The translations under genes were made by a program, and so were the position numbers. From JBBRBB01 sp963830175 (lineage in GTDB: Bacteria > Bacteroidota > Bacteroidia > Chitinophagales > Chitinophagaceae): DNA of 64,000 nt. Location: the NCBI GenBank assembly GCA_963830175.1, contig CAWHKV010000007.1:310001-374000 (forward strand). The letters run 5' to 3'. Positions 7,591-15,624 of this stretch are shown piece by piece (position 1 is the first letter of the stretch; every line of letters begins with the position of its first letter). The notes below the pieces were generated by a model. It was not told where the DNA came from and did no database searches. It saw only the letters and a program-made list of their open reading frames with translations.

Positions 7591-8790
7591 TTATTTTTTT
7601 ACCGCGGCAATACCGGGAAGTTCCTTCCCTTCCAGGTATTCTAACATTGCTCCACCGCCTGTGCTTACAAAGCTTACTCTGTCCCCTAAATTAAATTTAT
7701 TAATGGCCGAGACACTGTCTCCACCGCCGATCAAAGAAAAGGCTCCTTTATCTGTTGCTGCAGCAACCGCCTCAGCTATGGTCTTTGTGCCCTGCTGAAA
7801 TTTTTCCATTTCAAATACTCCCATAGGGCCGTTCCATAAAATAATTTTACCTCTTTCAATAATTTCAGAAAATATGCCACATGCTTTTGGGCCAATGTCT
7901 AACCCCATCCAACCATCGGGAATGGCATCGCTTGGGCAGGTTTTGGTGTTTGCCTCCGCTTTAAATTCATCTGCAATAACAGAATCTTCAGGTAGGTGGA
8001 CGGATACATTCTTTTTAGTTGCTTTTTCAAGCAGATCTTTTGCATTGCTTAAACGGTCTTCTTCAACTAAAGAAGTTCCAACCTTCCCTCCCCTGGCTTT
8101 AATAAAAGTATAAGCCATACCACCGCCAATAATAATATCAGTTGCCTTTTCAAGCAGGTTTTCAAGTATCAGTATTTTATCAGAAACCTTTGCCCCACCA
8201 ATAATTGCAACAAATGGCTTTTCTAAACTATGCAACACCTTTTCAGCACTTACTACCTCACCTTCCATTAGTAATCCAAACATTTTATTTGGCGCCTCGA
8301 AGTATTTTGCAATAATTGCTGTGGATGCATGTGCCCGGTGCGCTGTGCCAAAAGCATCATTAACATAAACATCTCCTAATGAAGCAAGTTTTTCGGCAAA
8401 AGCTTCATCGCCTATTTCTTCCTCCTGGTAAAATCGCAAATTTTCAAGAAGTAATACCTCTCCCGGTTTCAGGGCTTTTGCTTTTGTAATAGCATCATCA
8501 CCAATACTATCATTGGCAAAAGTCACCTTGTAATTTTTAAGCAAATCTGATACATGTTGTAAAATATGTTTCAATGAGAATTTTTCCTCAGGTCCACTTT
8601 TAGGTCTTCCAAGATGGCTCATTAAAATTACAGACCCCCCATCGCTCAATATTTTATTAATGGTTGGCAAGGCGCCCTGTATACGGGTATCATCAGTAAT
8701 TTCAAAGGTTTGTTTATTTAAGGGCACATTAAAATCAACCCTAACCAAAGTTTTTTTACCCTTAAAATCGTATTCGGAAAATTTGCTCAT
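7591..8790 (-). CDS. pgk: Phosphoglycerate kinase
   Basis: A 399-residue glycolytic enzyme interconverting 1,3-bisphosphoglycerate + ADP and 3-phosphoglycerate + ATP in the cytosol. The N-terminal signature LVRVDFNVPL, the SHLGRP substrate loop, ENLRFY, the FGTAHRAHAS segment, GGAKVSDK and the C-terminal GGGDSVSA nucleotide loop are all present. Length is normal. It lies 87 bases downstream of gap on the same strand, but a good terminator sits between them, so expression from gap may be partial. No separate promoter was recognised. The 3' end directly abuts the convergent GH3 fusion gene, with no hairpin between. Confidence 0.97.
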   Translation of the reverse strand: MSKFSEYDFKGKKTLVRVDFNVPLNKQTFEITDDTRIQGALPTINKILSDGGSVILMSHLGRPKSGPEEKFSLKHILQHVSDLLKNYKVTFANDSIGDDAITKAKALKPGEVLLLENLRFYQEEEIGDEAFAEKLASLGDVYVNDAFGTAHRAHASTAIIAKYFEAPNKMFGLLMEGEVVSAEKVLHSLEKPFVAIIGGAKVSDKILILENLLEKATDIIIGGGMAYTFIKARGGKVGTSLVEEDRLSNAKDLLEKATKKNVSVHLPEDSVIADEFKAEANTKTCPSDAIPDGWMGLDIGPKACGIFSEIIERGKIILWNGPMGVFEMEKFQQGTKTIAEAVAAATDKGAFSLIGGGDSVSAINKFNLGDRVSFVSTGGGAMLEYLEGKELPGIAAVKK

Positions 8791-8816
8791 ATATTTTATT
8801 TACCCTCACAAGTTAT

Positions 8817-8853
8817 AAAAAAAAGGAAAGGTCTTTTTTTGACCCTTCCTTTA
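8817..8853 (-). terminator. Terminator downstream of gap, in the gap-pgk gap
   Basis: On the minus strand a 12-bp hairpin with one mismatch (AAAGGAAGGGTC, A-rich loop, complement) is followed by eight T residues. It would end or attenuate gap transcripts before pgk. Confidence 0.75.
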
Positions 8854-8877
8854 AAATCAATAAAAAAATTTTTATTC

Positions 8878-9891
8878 TTATTTATTCATCAGTTCAGCAA
8901 AATAACGCACTGTTCGTACCAATTGACTCACATAACTCATTTCATTATCGTACCAGCTTACAGTTCTTACCAGTTGCTGGTCTCCAATGGTCAACACTTT
9001 TGTTTGCGTAGCATCGAATAAAGAGCCAAATGAAATACCAATGATGTCGCTGCTTACAATTTCATCTTCGGTATAACCAAAGCTTTCATTGCTGGCTGCT
9101 TTCATGGCACTATTTATTTCTTCCACTGAAGTTTTCTTATTTAGTATAGTGTTTAATTCAGTTAGAGAGCCGGTAAGTGTAGGAACACGTTGTGCGGTAC
9201 CATCTAACTTACCTTTTAAACCCGGCAATACCAACCCGATAGCTTTTGCTGCACCGGTGCTGTTAGGAACAATGTTAACAGATGCAGCCCTTGCCCGGCG
9301 AAGATCGCCTTTAGCGTGTGGCGCATCCTGCGTATTCTGATCGTTTGTAAATGCGTGCACAGTGGTCATTAATCCCATAACAATGCCGTATTCCTTATCC
9401 AATACATTTGCCATTGGTGCAAGGCAGTTGGTGGTGCAGGATGCACAACTGATAACTGTTTCGCTACCGTCAAGTATATCGTGGTTTACGTTAAATACAA
9501 TGGTTTTTAAATCGCCAGTTGCCGGTGCGGATATTACAACACGTTTTGCACCTGCCTGTATGTGTGCCTCAGCTTTTGTTTTATCGGCAAAAAATCCTGT
9601 GCATTCCAGAACAACATCCACCTGGTGTTCGCCCCATGGAATATCGGCTGGATTTTTCTGCGCATATATTTTTACTTCATCGCCTTCAACTATAATTGAA
9701 TTTTCAGTCGCTGTTACTTCTTTTCCAAACCTTCCCTGTGCACTGTCGTACTTTAATAAATGCGCTAGCACTTTAGGACTAGTAAGGTCGTTTATGGCTA
9801 CCACATCTATTCCCTCCATATTGTAAATCTGGCGGTAAACCAACCTGCCTATTCTTCCAAATCCATTGATCGCAACTTTAACTGTGTTCAT
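8878..9891 (-). CDS. gap: Glyceraldehyde-3-phosphate dehydrogenase, type I
   Basis: A 337-residue NAD-dependent glycolytic dehydrogenase. It starts VKVAINGFGRIGR, the NAD-binding signature, and contains ASCTTNC with the catalytic cysteine and the RRARAASVNIVPNSTGAAKA phosphate-binding region. It ends WYDNEMSYVSQLVRT. Length is standard. The ATG at 9891 was chosen over an in-frame TTG two codons upstream because homologues begin at this point. A 9-bp inverted repeat lies about 46-84 bases upstream and may be regulatory. It precedes pgk, giving the familiar gap-pgk order, with a terminator between. Confidence 0.96.
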   Translation of the reverse strand: MNTVKVAINGFGRIGRLVYRQIYNMEGIDVVAINDLTSPKVLAHLLKYDSAQGRFGKEVTATENSIIVEGDEVKIYAQKNPADIPWGEHQVDVVLECTGFFADKTKAEAHIQAGAKRVVISAPATGDLKTIVFNVNHDILDGSETVISCASCTTNCLAPMANVLDKEYGIVMGLMTTVHAFTNDQNTQDAPHAKGDLRRARAASVNIVPNSTGAAKAIGLVLPGLKGKLDGTAQRVPTLTGSLTELNTILNKKTSVEEINSAMKAASNESFGYTEDEIVSSDIIGISFGSLFDATQTKVLTIGDQQLVRTVSWYDNEMSYVSQLVRTVRYFAELMNK

Positions 9892-9936
9892 TTTCAAAAA
9901 ATTTTTGTGTTTAAAAAGCGGTGTGAAATTACTGTG

Positions 9937-9993
9937 ATTAGCGTTAAAACGAAAGGATATTTTGGGAACGCTAATGTTACAATGAATTCATTG
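9937..9993 (-). promoter_or_regulatory. Inverted repeats upstream of gap
   Basis: Perfect 9-bp arms ATTAGCGTT (9937-9945) and AACGCTAAT (9967-9975) are separated by 21 bases. Just beyond lies a perfect 14-bp palindrome, CAATGAATTCATTG (9980-9993). On the minus strand these precede gap by about 46-102 bases, where a regulator of glycolytic expression could bind. No convincing -33/-7 pair was identified. The rest of 9892-10096 shows nothing else. Confidence 0.45.
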
Positions 9994-10096
9994 AACAGAA
10001 TATAAGCAAAATACTCCGGGTTTATAACATGTAAAAATTAATTGCAACCAATGAATGCACCATTATATGTTAATTACGAACCGGGAAGCAAAAAAA

Positions 10097-10127
10097 TTTG
10101 CGGAAAAGGATTAGGAAGTTATCTTTG
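10097..10127 (+). promoter_or_regulatory. Promoter of the tRNA-Glu gene
   Basis: TTTG (10097-10100), a 19-base spacer and TATCTTTG (10120-10127) match the Bacteroidota vegetative promoter perfectly. The start would be near 10133, leaving a 16-base 5' leader before the tRNA. Confidence 0.85.
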
Positions 10128-10148
10128 CGCTCCGCAAAACGAATAAAT

Positions 10149-10220
10149 GCCGCGTTCGTCTAACGGTTAGGACATCACCCTTTCACGGTGGCGATACGGG
10201 TTCGATTCCCGTACGCGGTA
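10149..10220 (+). tRNA. tRNA-Glu (anticodon TTC)
   Basis: A complete 72-base cloverleaf. The acceptor is GCCGCGT paired with ACGCGGT (one terminal G-U), and the D arm is GTCT/GGAC. The anticodon arm is TCACC/GGTGG with loop CTTTCAC, giving anticodon TTC. The T arm is ACGGG/CCCGT with loop TTCGATT, and the discriminator base is A. The 3' CCA is not encoded, as usual in this phylum. It is a single-gene transcription unit with its own promoter and terminator. Confidence 0.95.
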
Positions 10221-10224
10221 CAAC

Positions 10225-10256
10225 AAAAAGCCCTTGCTATGCAGGGGTTTTTTATT
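10225..10256 (+). terminator. Terminator of the tRNA-Glu gene
   Basis: A hairpin with arms AAAAAGCCCTTGC and GCAGGGGTTTTT around TAT (two G-U pairs) runs into a T-rich tract immediately after the tRNA. Confidence 0.85.
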
Positions 10257-10318
10257 TTTTCGTTGGTCAAAGAAATCCTGTTTAACCTTTGGTTCTCCGT
10301 TATTAAATTAAATGCAGG

Positions 10319-10522
10319 TTAATGCGAAACCTTGTATCCTCCACGGGATTTTTTGAAGGTCAGGGTCATATTGTCTACCTGGTAAACCATCTTCTTACTT
10401 TGAAAATTCGTTGAATCCATGTTGTTGATTAATTCGCAAATCTTTGCAGTCTCATCAAGCGCAAAATGCCTTGCACATGATGAAAAAATAAAAACAATAA
10501 GTAATAAGGATAGTGTTTTCAT
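10319..10522 (-). CDS. Small hypothetical lipoprotein
   Basis: A 67-residue protein with a clear lipoprotein signal: MKTLSLLLIVFIFSSC, with Cys16 as the lipidated residue. The remaining 50 residues contain two positively charged segments and end in GGYKVSH. No domain is recognised. The ATG at 10522 is preferred to an in-frame start 11 codons upstream, because the signal peptide begins exactly there. It is convergent with the tRNA terminator and divergent from the next lipoprotein gene. Confidence 0.55.
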   Translation of the reverse strand: MKTLSLLLIVFIFSSCARHFALDETAKICELINNMDSTNFQSKKMVYQVDNMTLTFKKSRGGYKVSH

Positions 10523-10724
10523 GTAAGAGTTATTAAGGGTTAAAAAATCAATCATTAAATTAAAATATTTTTTGCGCTACTGCAACCAAATACCCAAAAG
10601 AGTAAAATCTTTCTCAGCTTTTATATAAAATGATCTTTTAATAAAATAAAATTCAGAAACATTTTAATTTCCACGTCTGGGGTATATATTTCGAATAATT
10701 TATAATCCGTAACCATCAACATTC

Positions 10725-11396
10725 ATGAAAACTGCTTTTGCAGGTATTGTGCTTTGTATTCTTTCCGGCTGTCTACAAACCGGGGTTATACCCTCAACAT
10801 ATCGGGTGGTTTCCCATAATAATAATATAAACAAACCAACCCGTTGGAATTTCTCAAACATCGGGGTGCAAGCCAATTCCTTAAATGAAGACATTCCAGC
10901 CGGTGTTATATTAACTATTCCACGTACAAAACTTATTAATGCGGATGCTTTTATTTTCGAAGTAACACTAACCAATGCTGATGTGTTTTGCGCCTCGGAA
11001 AATACATGTATGATTTCCCTGCAGGTTATGGGCGAAAGAAATAATTCAAATGTTTATCTCTCGAAAAAAGTTTCAGATAATCACTGTACTGATTTGAAGG
11101 TTGGTGAATCGTTTGCATCTTATTTACCCGCTGCAGATTACGCTCACACACACAAAGAAACCATAAGTGTTCTATACAATACAAATACATTAAAAGTTTT
11201 TAGGAACAGTGTTTTTATAACCAAAATGAAATACGAAAACTTTGATAAATTAGGCGCCTTAAAACAGGTAGGAATACGTCTGGTTAACTGCGGCCAGGTG
11301 AACCAAATAAAATTGTTCGATGCCCGCACAGGGAAAATTTTAATGAAAGAAGAATTTAAAGAATTTGGGCAGAAAGACCTGCACTGGTATTTTTAA
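10725..11396 (+). CDS. Hypothetical lipoprotein, beta-rich
   Basis: A 223-residue predicted lipoprotein (MKTAFAGIVLCILSGC, lipidated Cys16). The mature part contains alternating hydrophobic segments such as FIFEVTLTNADVF, ISLQVMG and IRLVNCGQVNQIKLFDA. These suggest a beta-sandwich, possibly a concanavalin-like or carbohydrate-binding fold, but there is no recognisable catalytic motif. It contains four cysteines besides the lipobox one. It converges with the deacetylase-like gene at 11401, with four bases between stops. No function can be assigned. Confidence 0.65.
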   Translation: MKTAFAGIVLCILSGCLQTGVIPSTYRVVSHNNNINKPTRWNFSNIGVQANSLNEDIPAGVILTIPRTKLINADAFIFEVTLTNADVFCASENTCMISLQVMGERNNSNVYLSKKVSDNHCTDLKVGESFASYLPAADYAHTHKETISVLYNTNTLKVFRNSVFITKMKYENFDKLGALKQVGIRLVNCGQVNQIKLFDARTGKILMKEEFKEFGQKDLHWYF

Positions 11397-11400
11397 ATTT

Positions 11401-12687
11401 CTATTTCTTAATACAATTTTTTTCAAGAAATTTTTCAAACACCATTCTCCATGGTAACCTTTGCAGATTATTTGCAAGCAAATGATTATGAAAAATAATG
11501 ATCATTTTACCGCTTACTTTTTTAATTACATCATGCAACTGCTGCAATTCCTGCAAGGCAAGGCCGGCATTATAATTCCTGTGAAAAATAGCAGTAGAAT
11601 CCATAAAACAAAAAGGATGCACCACTAATGATGTGGTCTTATTTTGCTTCAGGTTAAACCATTTGAAAGGTTTGCAATACGATGCACGAAAACCATTTTC
11701 ACTTCCGTACCCCATGGAATAATCGTGCTGAATCCCTTTGGAGATTAGTGTTTCGTACGTTTCAGGTAAATTAAATTTTAAATAATGATGCCTGCTTTTT
11801 AATACAGGTTTTCCGCTTAATGCATTTAATGTTTGTATCTCCTGTTTTAAAACTTTCTCATTTGCTCCACTTTGCAAAGAAGGATGAATGCCTATAGAAA
11901 ATTTTTCGGAAATATTAAAAACCAGGTTTTTTAACCCCGTAGATCGGGGGGATATGTTTTTATCGAGACCCCGATTATTTTTTGACAATAGAAAAAAATA
12001 TACAGGTGAAAGGGCATATTTCTGGTGAATGAATTGCAACCACTCATACACATCGTATGGGTCTTGTTGCATTCGTGTAAGCACCTTTATATGATGCGTT
12101 GTTTGCATGATCTTACCTGATAAAAGATTCTTCAATAAAGAAGCAGAATTTTTAAAAAACGACTGATGCCTAAATGCAAACGCTACATCAATATCATATG
12201 TTGGCTGAAATGAAAAGCCATCATCTTTCATGGTCCAACTATTTAAACCATACTCTTTTTTAAATTGCAAAAGCCAAAGATTAATTAGCGGCAAGTGGAT
12301 GAATTTACCGGAATAGGCAAGGCTTTGCACATAATTAAACCTGCCATATTTATCTACCTCGTGTGGAAGGTATTCTTCATAACGGCACAGCAGGTAAAAC
12401 GAAGCAGCAAATATGTCAAACGGAATATCGCCTCCAGTTTCAAAAAAGGCTGGCAAATTATTCCACTCAAAAATTTTTATTGATTGCCAGTTTATGTTTT
12501 CTTCATACAACAAAATATGTGGACGTATCCACGCACCTCCATTCGCTGGTTTCTCACTGGTGTAATATATGCACCCTGTTGCTGAGGCGGGCAAATGCGT
12601 TAATTGCTGAATGATTGCTTCCTCACCAAATAAAACATCAATAATATAACGAAGCCTGGTTGAATTTTTATCTGCATAGATGATCAT
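11401..12687 (-). CDS. Polysaccharide deacetylase-family protein (DUF7033-type N-terminus)
   Basis: A 428-residue protein resembling Bacteroidota proteins annotated as polysaccharide deacetylase family with a DUF7033-like N-terminal domain. Visible features are the FETGGDIPFDIFAASFYLLCRYEEYLP segment near residues 83-110, FQPTYDIDVAFAF near 165-180 (the DxD-like metal site of the NodB fold), IGIHPS near 260 and a C-terminal HPFCFMDST and IIIFHNH. These are the places where a carbohydrate esterase 4 barrel carries its aspartate and histidines. The substrate is unknown. Its ATG overlaps the lutB stop in an ATGA, so the two are translationally coupled, though a functional link is not obvious. 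Confidence 0.7.
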   Translation of the reverse strand: MIIYADKNSTRLRYIIDVLFGEEAIIQQLTHLPASATGCIYYTSEKPANGGAWIRPHILLYEENINWQSIKIFEWNNLPAFFETGGDIPFDIFAASFYLLCRYEEYLPHEVDKYGRFNYVQSLAYSGKFIHLPLINLWLLQFKKEYGLNSWTMKDDGFSFQPTYDIDVAFAFRHQSFFKNSASLLKNLLSGKIMQTTHHIKVLTRMQQDPYDVYEWLQFIHQKYALSPVYFFLLSKNNRGLDKNISPRSTGLKNLVFNISEKFSIGIHPSLQSGANEKVLKQEIQTLNALSGKPVLKSRHHYLKFNLPETYETLISKGIQHDYSMGYGSENGFRASYCKPFKWFNLKQNKTTSLVVHPFCFMDSTAIFHRNYNAGLALQELQQLHDVIKKVSGKMIIIFHNHLLANNLQRLPWRMVFEKFLEKNCIKK

Positions 12688-14081
12688 TCGCCTTTCTTTT
12701 TATTCAGCCGGCTATTTTCTTCAGCCCATAACTGGTTAAAGGTTTTTGGTGCAAATTCAAGGTCTGCATGGTGTTTTGTCCACTTTTTAAAAAGCTTATT
12801 AACTACAAAGTTTTTTATTCTTCCATTGCCTGCATTCATCATGGTTCTGCTAAGGCTGCTGCGCATCCATAATTTCCAGGCGAGTCGTTCTGCAAGCCCG
12901 CTTTGATTGGTTTTAACAGCGCGGTTTCTATTATACAATAATAGTTCGTGCAGGTTTATTTTAACAGGGCATACTTCGGTACAGTTACCGCATAGCGAGG
13001 ATGCATAACTTAAGTGATTAAACTCGCCCATATCTTTTAAATGTGGCGTAATTACACTTCCAATGGGACCGCTGTATGTTGTATCGTAACTATGCCCACC
13101 AATATTTTTGTAAACCGGGCAGGCATTGAGGCACGCACCACACCTTATACAATACATAGCTTCGCGTGTAACGGGATCTGCCATTAAATTTGTGCGGCCA
13201 TTATCGAGCAATATCACATACATTTCTTCCGGACCATCTGTTTCCCCGGGTTGGCGGGGACCCGAAAAAATTGAATTGTACACGGTAACCTGCTGACCTG
13301 TACCATACGTGCTTAGAAGCGGCCAAAACAACGCCAGATCATTAATGCCCGGAAGCATTTTTTCAATGCCTGCAATTACAATATGAGTTTTTGGGAAAGC
13401 ACAACTCAGCCGGGCATTGCCTTCATTTTCTGTAACAGCAATGGAACCTGTATCTGCAATTAAAAAATTGGCTCCTGAAACACCCACTTCTGCTTCAATA
13501 TATTTTGATCGTAATTTCTCGCGTGCCACAAGTGTTAACTGGCTTGGGTTTAAACCCTTTTGTACGCCTAGTTTTTCTTCAAAAAGTTTGGCTACATCCT
13601 CTTTGCTTTTATGCATGGCAGGCGTAACGATGTGATAAGGTGGTTCGTTATCAAGTTGCTGTATGTATTCGCCTAAATCAGTTTCGATACTTTCAATTCC
13701 ATTTTCGGCAAGAAATTTATTAAGATGAATTTCTTCTGTAACCATGCTTTTGCTCTTAACGAGTGTCTTGCATTTCTTTTCTTTACAAATCGTGGCTACG
13801 GCAGATAAAGCTTCTTCGGCGTTTTCAGCCCATATTACTTTGGCACCCCTTGCGGTTATATTTAATTCAAATTGTTGAAGGTACTCGCCTAACTTTTCTA
13901 TCGCCTGCCATTTAACCACTTTTGCCATAGTGCGCGCAGCCTCCATATGTTTAAACTGGCGTTTACCATCAGGCACAGCTGCATCGTACCGGTTAATATT
14001 AAAGTTGATTTTTCGACGATGATCTAAATCGGCAGATTTAATGGTGCTCTTGGCAAAAAATGTATCAGCAGTTTGGCTCAT
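12684..14081 (-). CDS. lutB: LutB-type iron-sulfur lactate-utilisation protein
   Basis: A 465-residue cytosolic iron-sulfur protein of the LutB/LldF family, part of the L-lactate dehydrogenase complex LutABC. The N-terminal LUD domain includes KSKSMVTEEIHLN and GVSGANFLIADTGSIAVTENEGN. A ferredoxin-like region near residues 310-380 carries CIRCGACLNACP and CGNCTEVCP, consistent with two [4Fe-4S] clusters. The neighbours lutA and lutC are not in this window, so either they are elsewhere or the protein works with other partners. It overlaps the deacetylase-like gene by 4 bases. Length is typical. Confidence 0.9.
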   Translation of the reverse strand: MSQTADTFFAKSTIKSADLDHRRKINFNINRYDAAVPDGKRQFKHMEAARTMAKVVKWQAIEKLGEYLQQFELNITARGAKVIWAENAEEALSAVATICKEKKCKTLVKSKSMVTEEIHLNKFLAENGIESIETDLGEYIQQLDNEPPYHIVTPAMHKSKEDVAKLFEEKLGVQKGLNPSQLTLVAREKLRSKYIEAEVGVSGANFLIADTGSIAVTENEGNARLSCAFPKTHIVIAGIEKMLPGINDLALFWPLLSTYGTGQQVTVYNSIFSGPRQPGETDGPEEMYVILLDNGRTNLMADPVTREAMYCIRCGACLNACPVYKNIGGHSYDTTYSGPIGSVITPHLKDMGEFNHLSYASSLCGNCTEVCPVKINLHELLLYNRNRAVKTNQSGLAERLAWKLWMRSSLSRTMMNAGNGRIKNFVVNKLFKKWTKHHADLEFAPKTFNQLWAEENSRLNKKKGE

Positions 14082-14159
14082 GCTGGTAAATTATGAAGTT
14101 TATGAAAACAAACCAATTTGATTCTAGAAATCTCTAAGATTATACAAGGCATTGAAGTT

Positions 14160-14885
14160 CTACATAACTGATTGCAGGGGATTGCAACCTTTCAAACTTC
14201 CCATCACCTTTGTTATAGTAAACCGGTAAAACATTTCTTCTTTATACCATTGCTCAGTCCTGGTTTTTTGAATAACTTCTGTATGAGGAGATTTATGGTA
14301 CGCAAAATTCTTAAGACTTTCCTTTGATTGCCATACACTAAATGTTGCCTGCTTTATCCACGGCAATTCCCCCATACCTAAAGAATAAATAAAACCATGG
14401 CTTTTCTTCATTTGATCTGATACAGCTTGCACATTTTGCCAGAATGAAGGAATGCTTTTCAGGCGGATTGTTGCGCGGGTTAAAACAGCAATGGGACCAT
14501 CACTTTCTCTTGAAATTTGTTTAGAAAATAGCACCTTCTTATCCCATGCACCAAAACCTTCTAAGGGATTAAGAACGACTGCAAAAACTTCAGCTTTAGA
14601 AAACTTTATATACCGGTAAATGAAAGGAGAAAGGCGTTTTAAAAGAACAAATATTGATGCGTTTTGCCCGGCAAACTCTTCGGGCTTTACAAGCAAAGTG
14701 TAAAAGAGGCACCATTGGCGTGAGTCAGGAATCGCGCTAAATGAACCTCCTTTACCGCACCCCATTAATTTAAAAAAATCAACAGTAGAATTGCGCCATA
14801 AAAAAAATCGAAATAAGGCCATAGAAAAAACACCAAAAATTTCCCTGCCTTGGGGATAGCGAAAAATAAGAAGAACAGCCGTCAT
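14160..14885 (-). CDS. CrtA-like (spheroidene monooxygenase family) protein
   Basis: A 241-residue protein resembling spheroidene monooxygenase CrtA, a haem-dependent carotenoid hydroxylase/ketolase. Shared elements are the LMGCGKGGSFS motif near residue 40, a central VLTRATIR segment and the C-terminal run GMGELPWIKQATFSVWQS, NFAYHKSPHTEVI and WYKEEMFYRF. No other carotenoid gene (crtB, crtI, crtY) is in the window, so the natural substrate may differ from spheroidene. The start is the first ATG, giving MTAVLLIFRYP, the usual first beta strand of the family. It lies 8 bases after the DnaJ-domain gene and is probably in the same transcript. Confidence 0.75.
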   Translation of the reverse strand: MTAVLLIFRYPQGREIFGVFSMALFRFFLWRNSTVDFFKLMGCGKGGSFSAIPDSRQWCLFYTLLVKPEEFAGQNASIFVLLKRLSPFIYRYIKFSKAEVFAVVLNPLEGFGAWDKKVLFSKQISRESDGPIAVLTRATIRLKSIPSFWQNVQAVSDQMKKSHGFIYSLGMGELPWIKQATFSVWQSKESLKNFAYHKSPHTEVIQKTRTEQWYKEEMFYRFTITKVMGSLKGCNPLQSVM

Positions 14886-14893
14886 TCAACAAT

Positions 14894-15526
14894 TTAGGTG
14901 TTTAGTAGGAAAATTAGCATGGTAAGTAAGATTGTAATGATCAAAGCAAAAACCACCTTGTATTTTTCAACCCGTTTTTGTTGTAACTGTTGCTTTTTAA
15001 AAGAAGTTATTTTAGAAGAAATAGCCGCATAACTTTTTAGCAAATGCATCTTGCCAATAATGCTTTCGAACTGTGCAAATGATAAGGGTACACAGCAAAG
15101 CAATATTTCATCTACCAATATTGTAACTGAATTATCATCTAATTCTTCATTAATAATTAATATGTTTTCATTTGAAAGTAATTGTTGTAATTGCATATAA
15201 ACAGCGTCTTCATTCATTCTGTAAGGATCGGAGATAGCAATCAGATCTTTAATGCTTTTAGCCTGGTATAATATATCATGTGCGGTAATGGAAGCCGGAA
15301 CAACTTTATAATAAGCCCTGTAATCTAAGTCGTATACGCGTCGTTTATCTTCATACTGTAAGGTATTGTAAGCCTCAACAACGTCCATAAAAACTGATGC
15401 TGCAACTTTATCTTCCAGGTTTTTATCTGGGTGATATTTTATTGCTAAACGCTTATATGCTTTTTTTATCTCAGCATTGGTAGCATTTGGTTTAACATGC
15501 AATATTTTATAATAATCTTTTTTCAA
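14894..15526 (-). CDS. Membrane-anchored DnaJ-domain protein (TTG start)
   Basis: A 210-residue J-domain protein. Residues 3-70 form the J domain with the HPD tripeptide at 32-34 (KYHPDKN), which stimulates the ATPase of DnaK. The middle is acidic and helical. Residues about 189-207 form a single transmembrane helix close to the C-terminus, so the J domain faces the cytosol from a tail anchor. It lacks the Gly/Phe and zinc-finger regions of true DnaJ. The start must be TTG at 15526: an in-frame stop lies three codons upstream and no ATG occurs before the J domain ends. A TACTTTTG -7 box sits 23 bases upstream. Confidence 0.85.
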   Translation of the reverse strand: MKKDYYKILHVKPNATNAEIKKAYKRLAIKYHPDKNLEDKVAASVFMDVVEAYNTLQYEDKRRVYDLDYRAYYKVVPASITAHDILYQAKSIKDLIAISDPYRMNEDAVYMQLQQLLSNENILIINEELDDNSVTILVDEILLCCVPLSFAQFESIIGKMHLLKSYAAISSKITSFKKQQLQQKRVEKYKVVFALIITILLTMLIFLLNT

Positions 15527-15548
15527 TTGAGTTCAATTATAAAAGGGG

Positions 15549-15556
15549 CAAAAGTA
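15549..15556 (-). promoter_or_regulatory. -7 element for the DnaJ-domain gene
   Basis: On the minus strand TACTTTTG matches TAnnTTTG and would start transcription about 17 bases before the TTG codon. The -33 element is poor: a TTTG lies upstream, but with a short spacer of about 15 bases. Confidence 0.5.
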
Positions 15557-15572
15557 GTGAACGACATGCCAC

Positions 15573-15602
15573 AAAAAAGGGATGCACTTATTATGCATCC
15601 CT
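15573..15602 (-). terminator. Terminator after the first esterase gene
   Basis: A perfect 9-bp stem (AGGGATGCA and complement, 7-base loop) is followed on the minus strand by six T residues. It lies 22 bases past the esterase stop. Confidence 0.8.
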
Positions 15603-15624
15603 ATAATTTATTAAAATTAAATTT

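Noticed and set aside
10149..10220. tRNA-Glu as a degenerate tRNA because CCA is missing and the first pair is G-U
   Set aside because: Bacteroidota tRNAs lack encoded CCA and the remaining helices are perfect.
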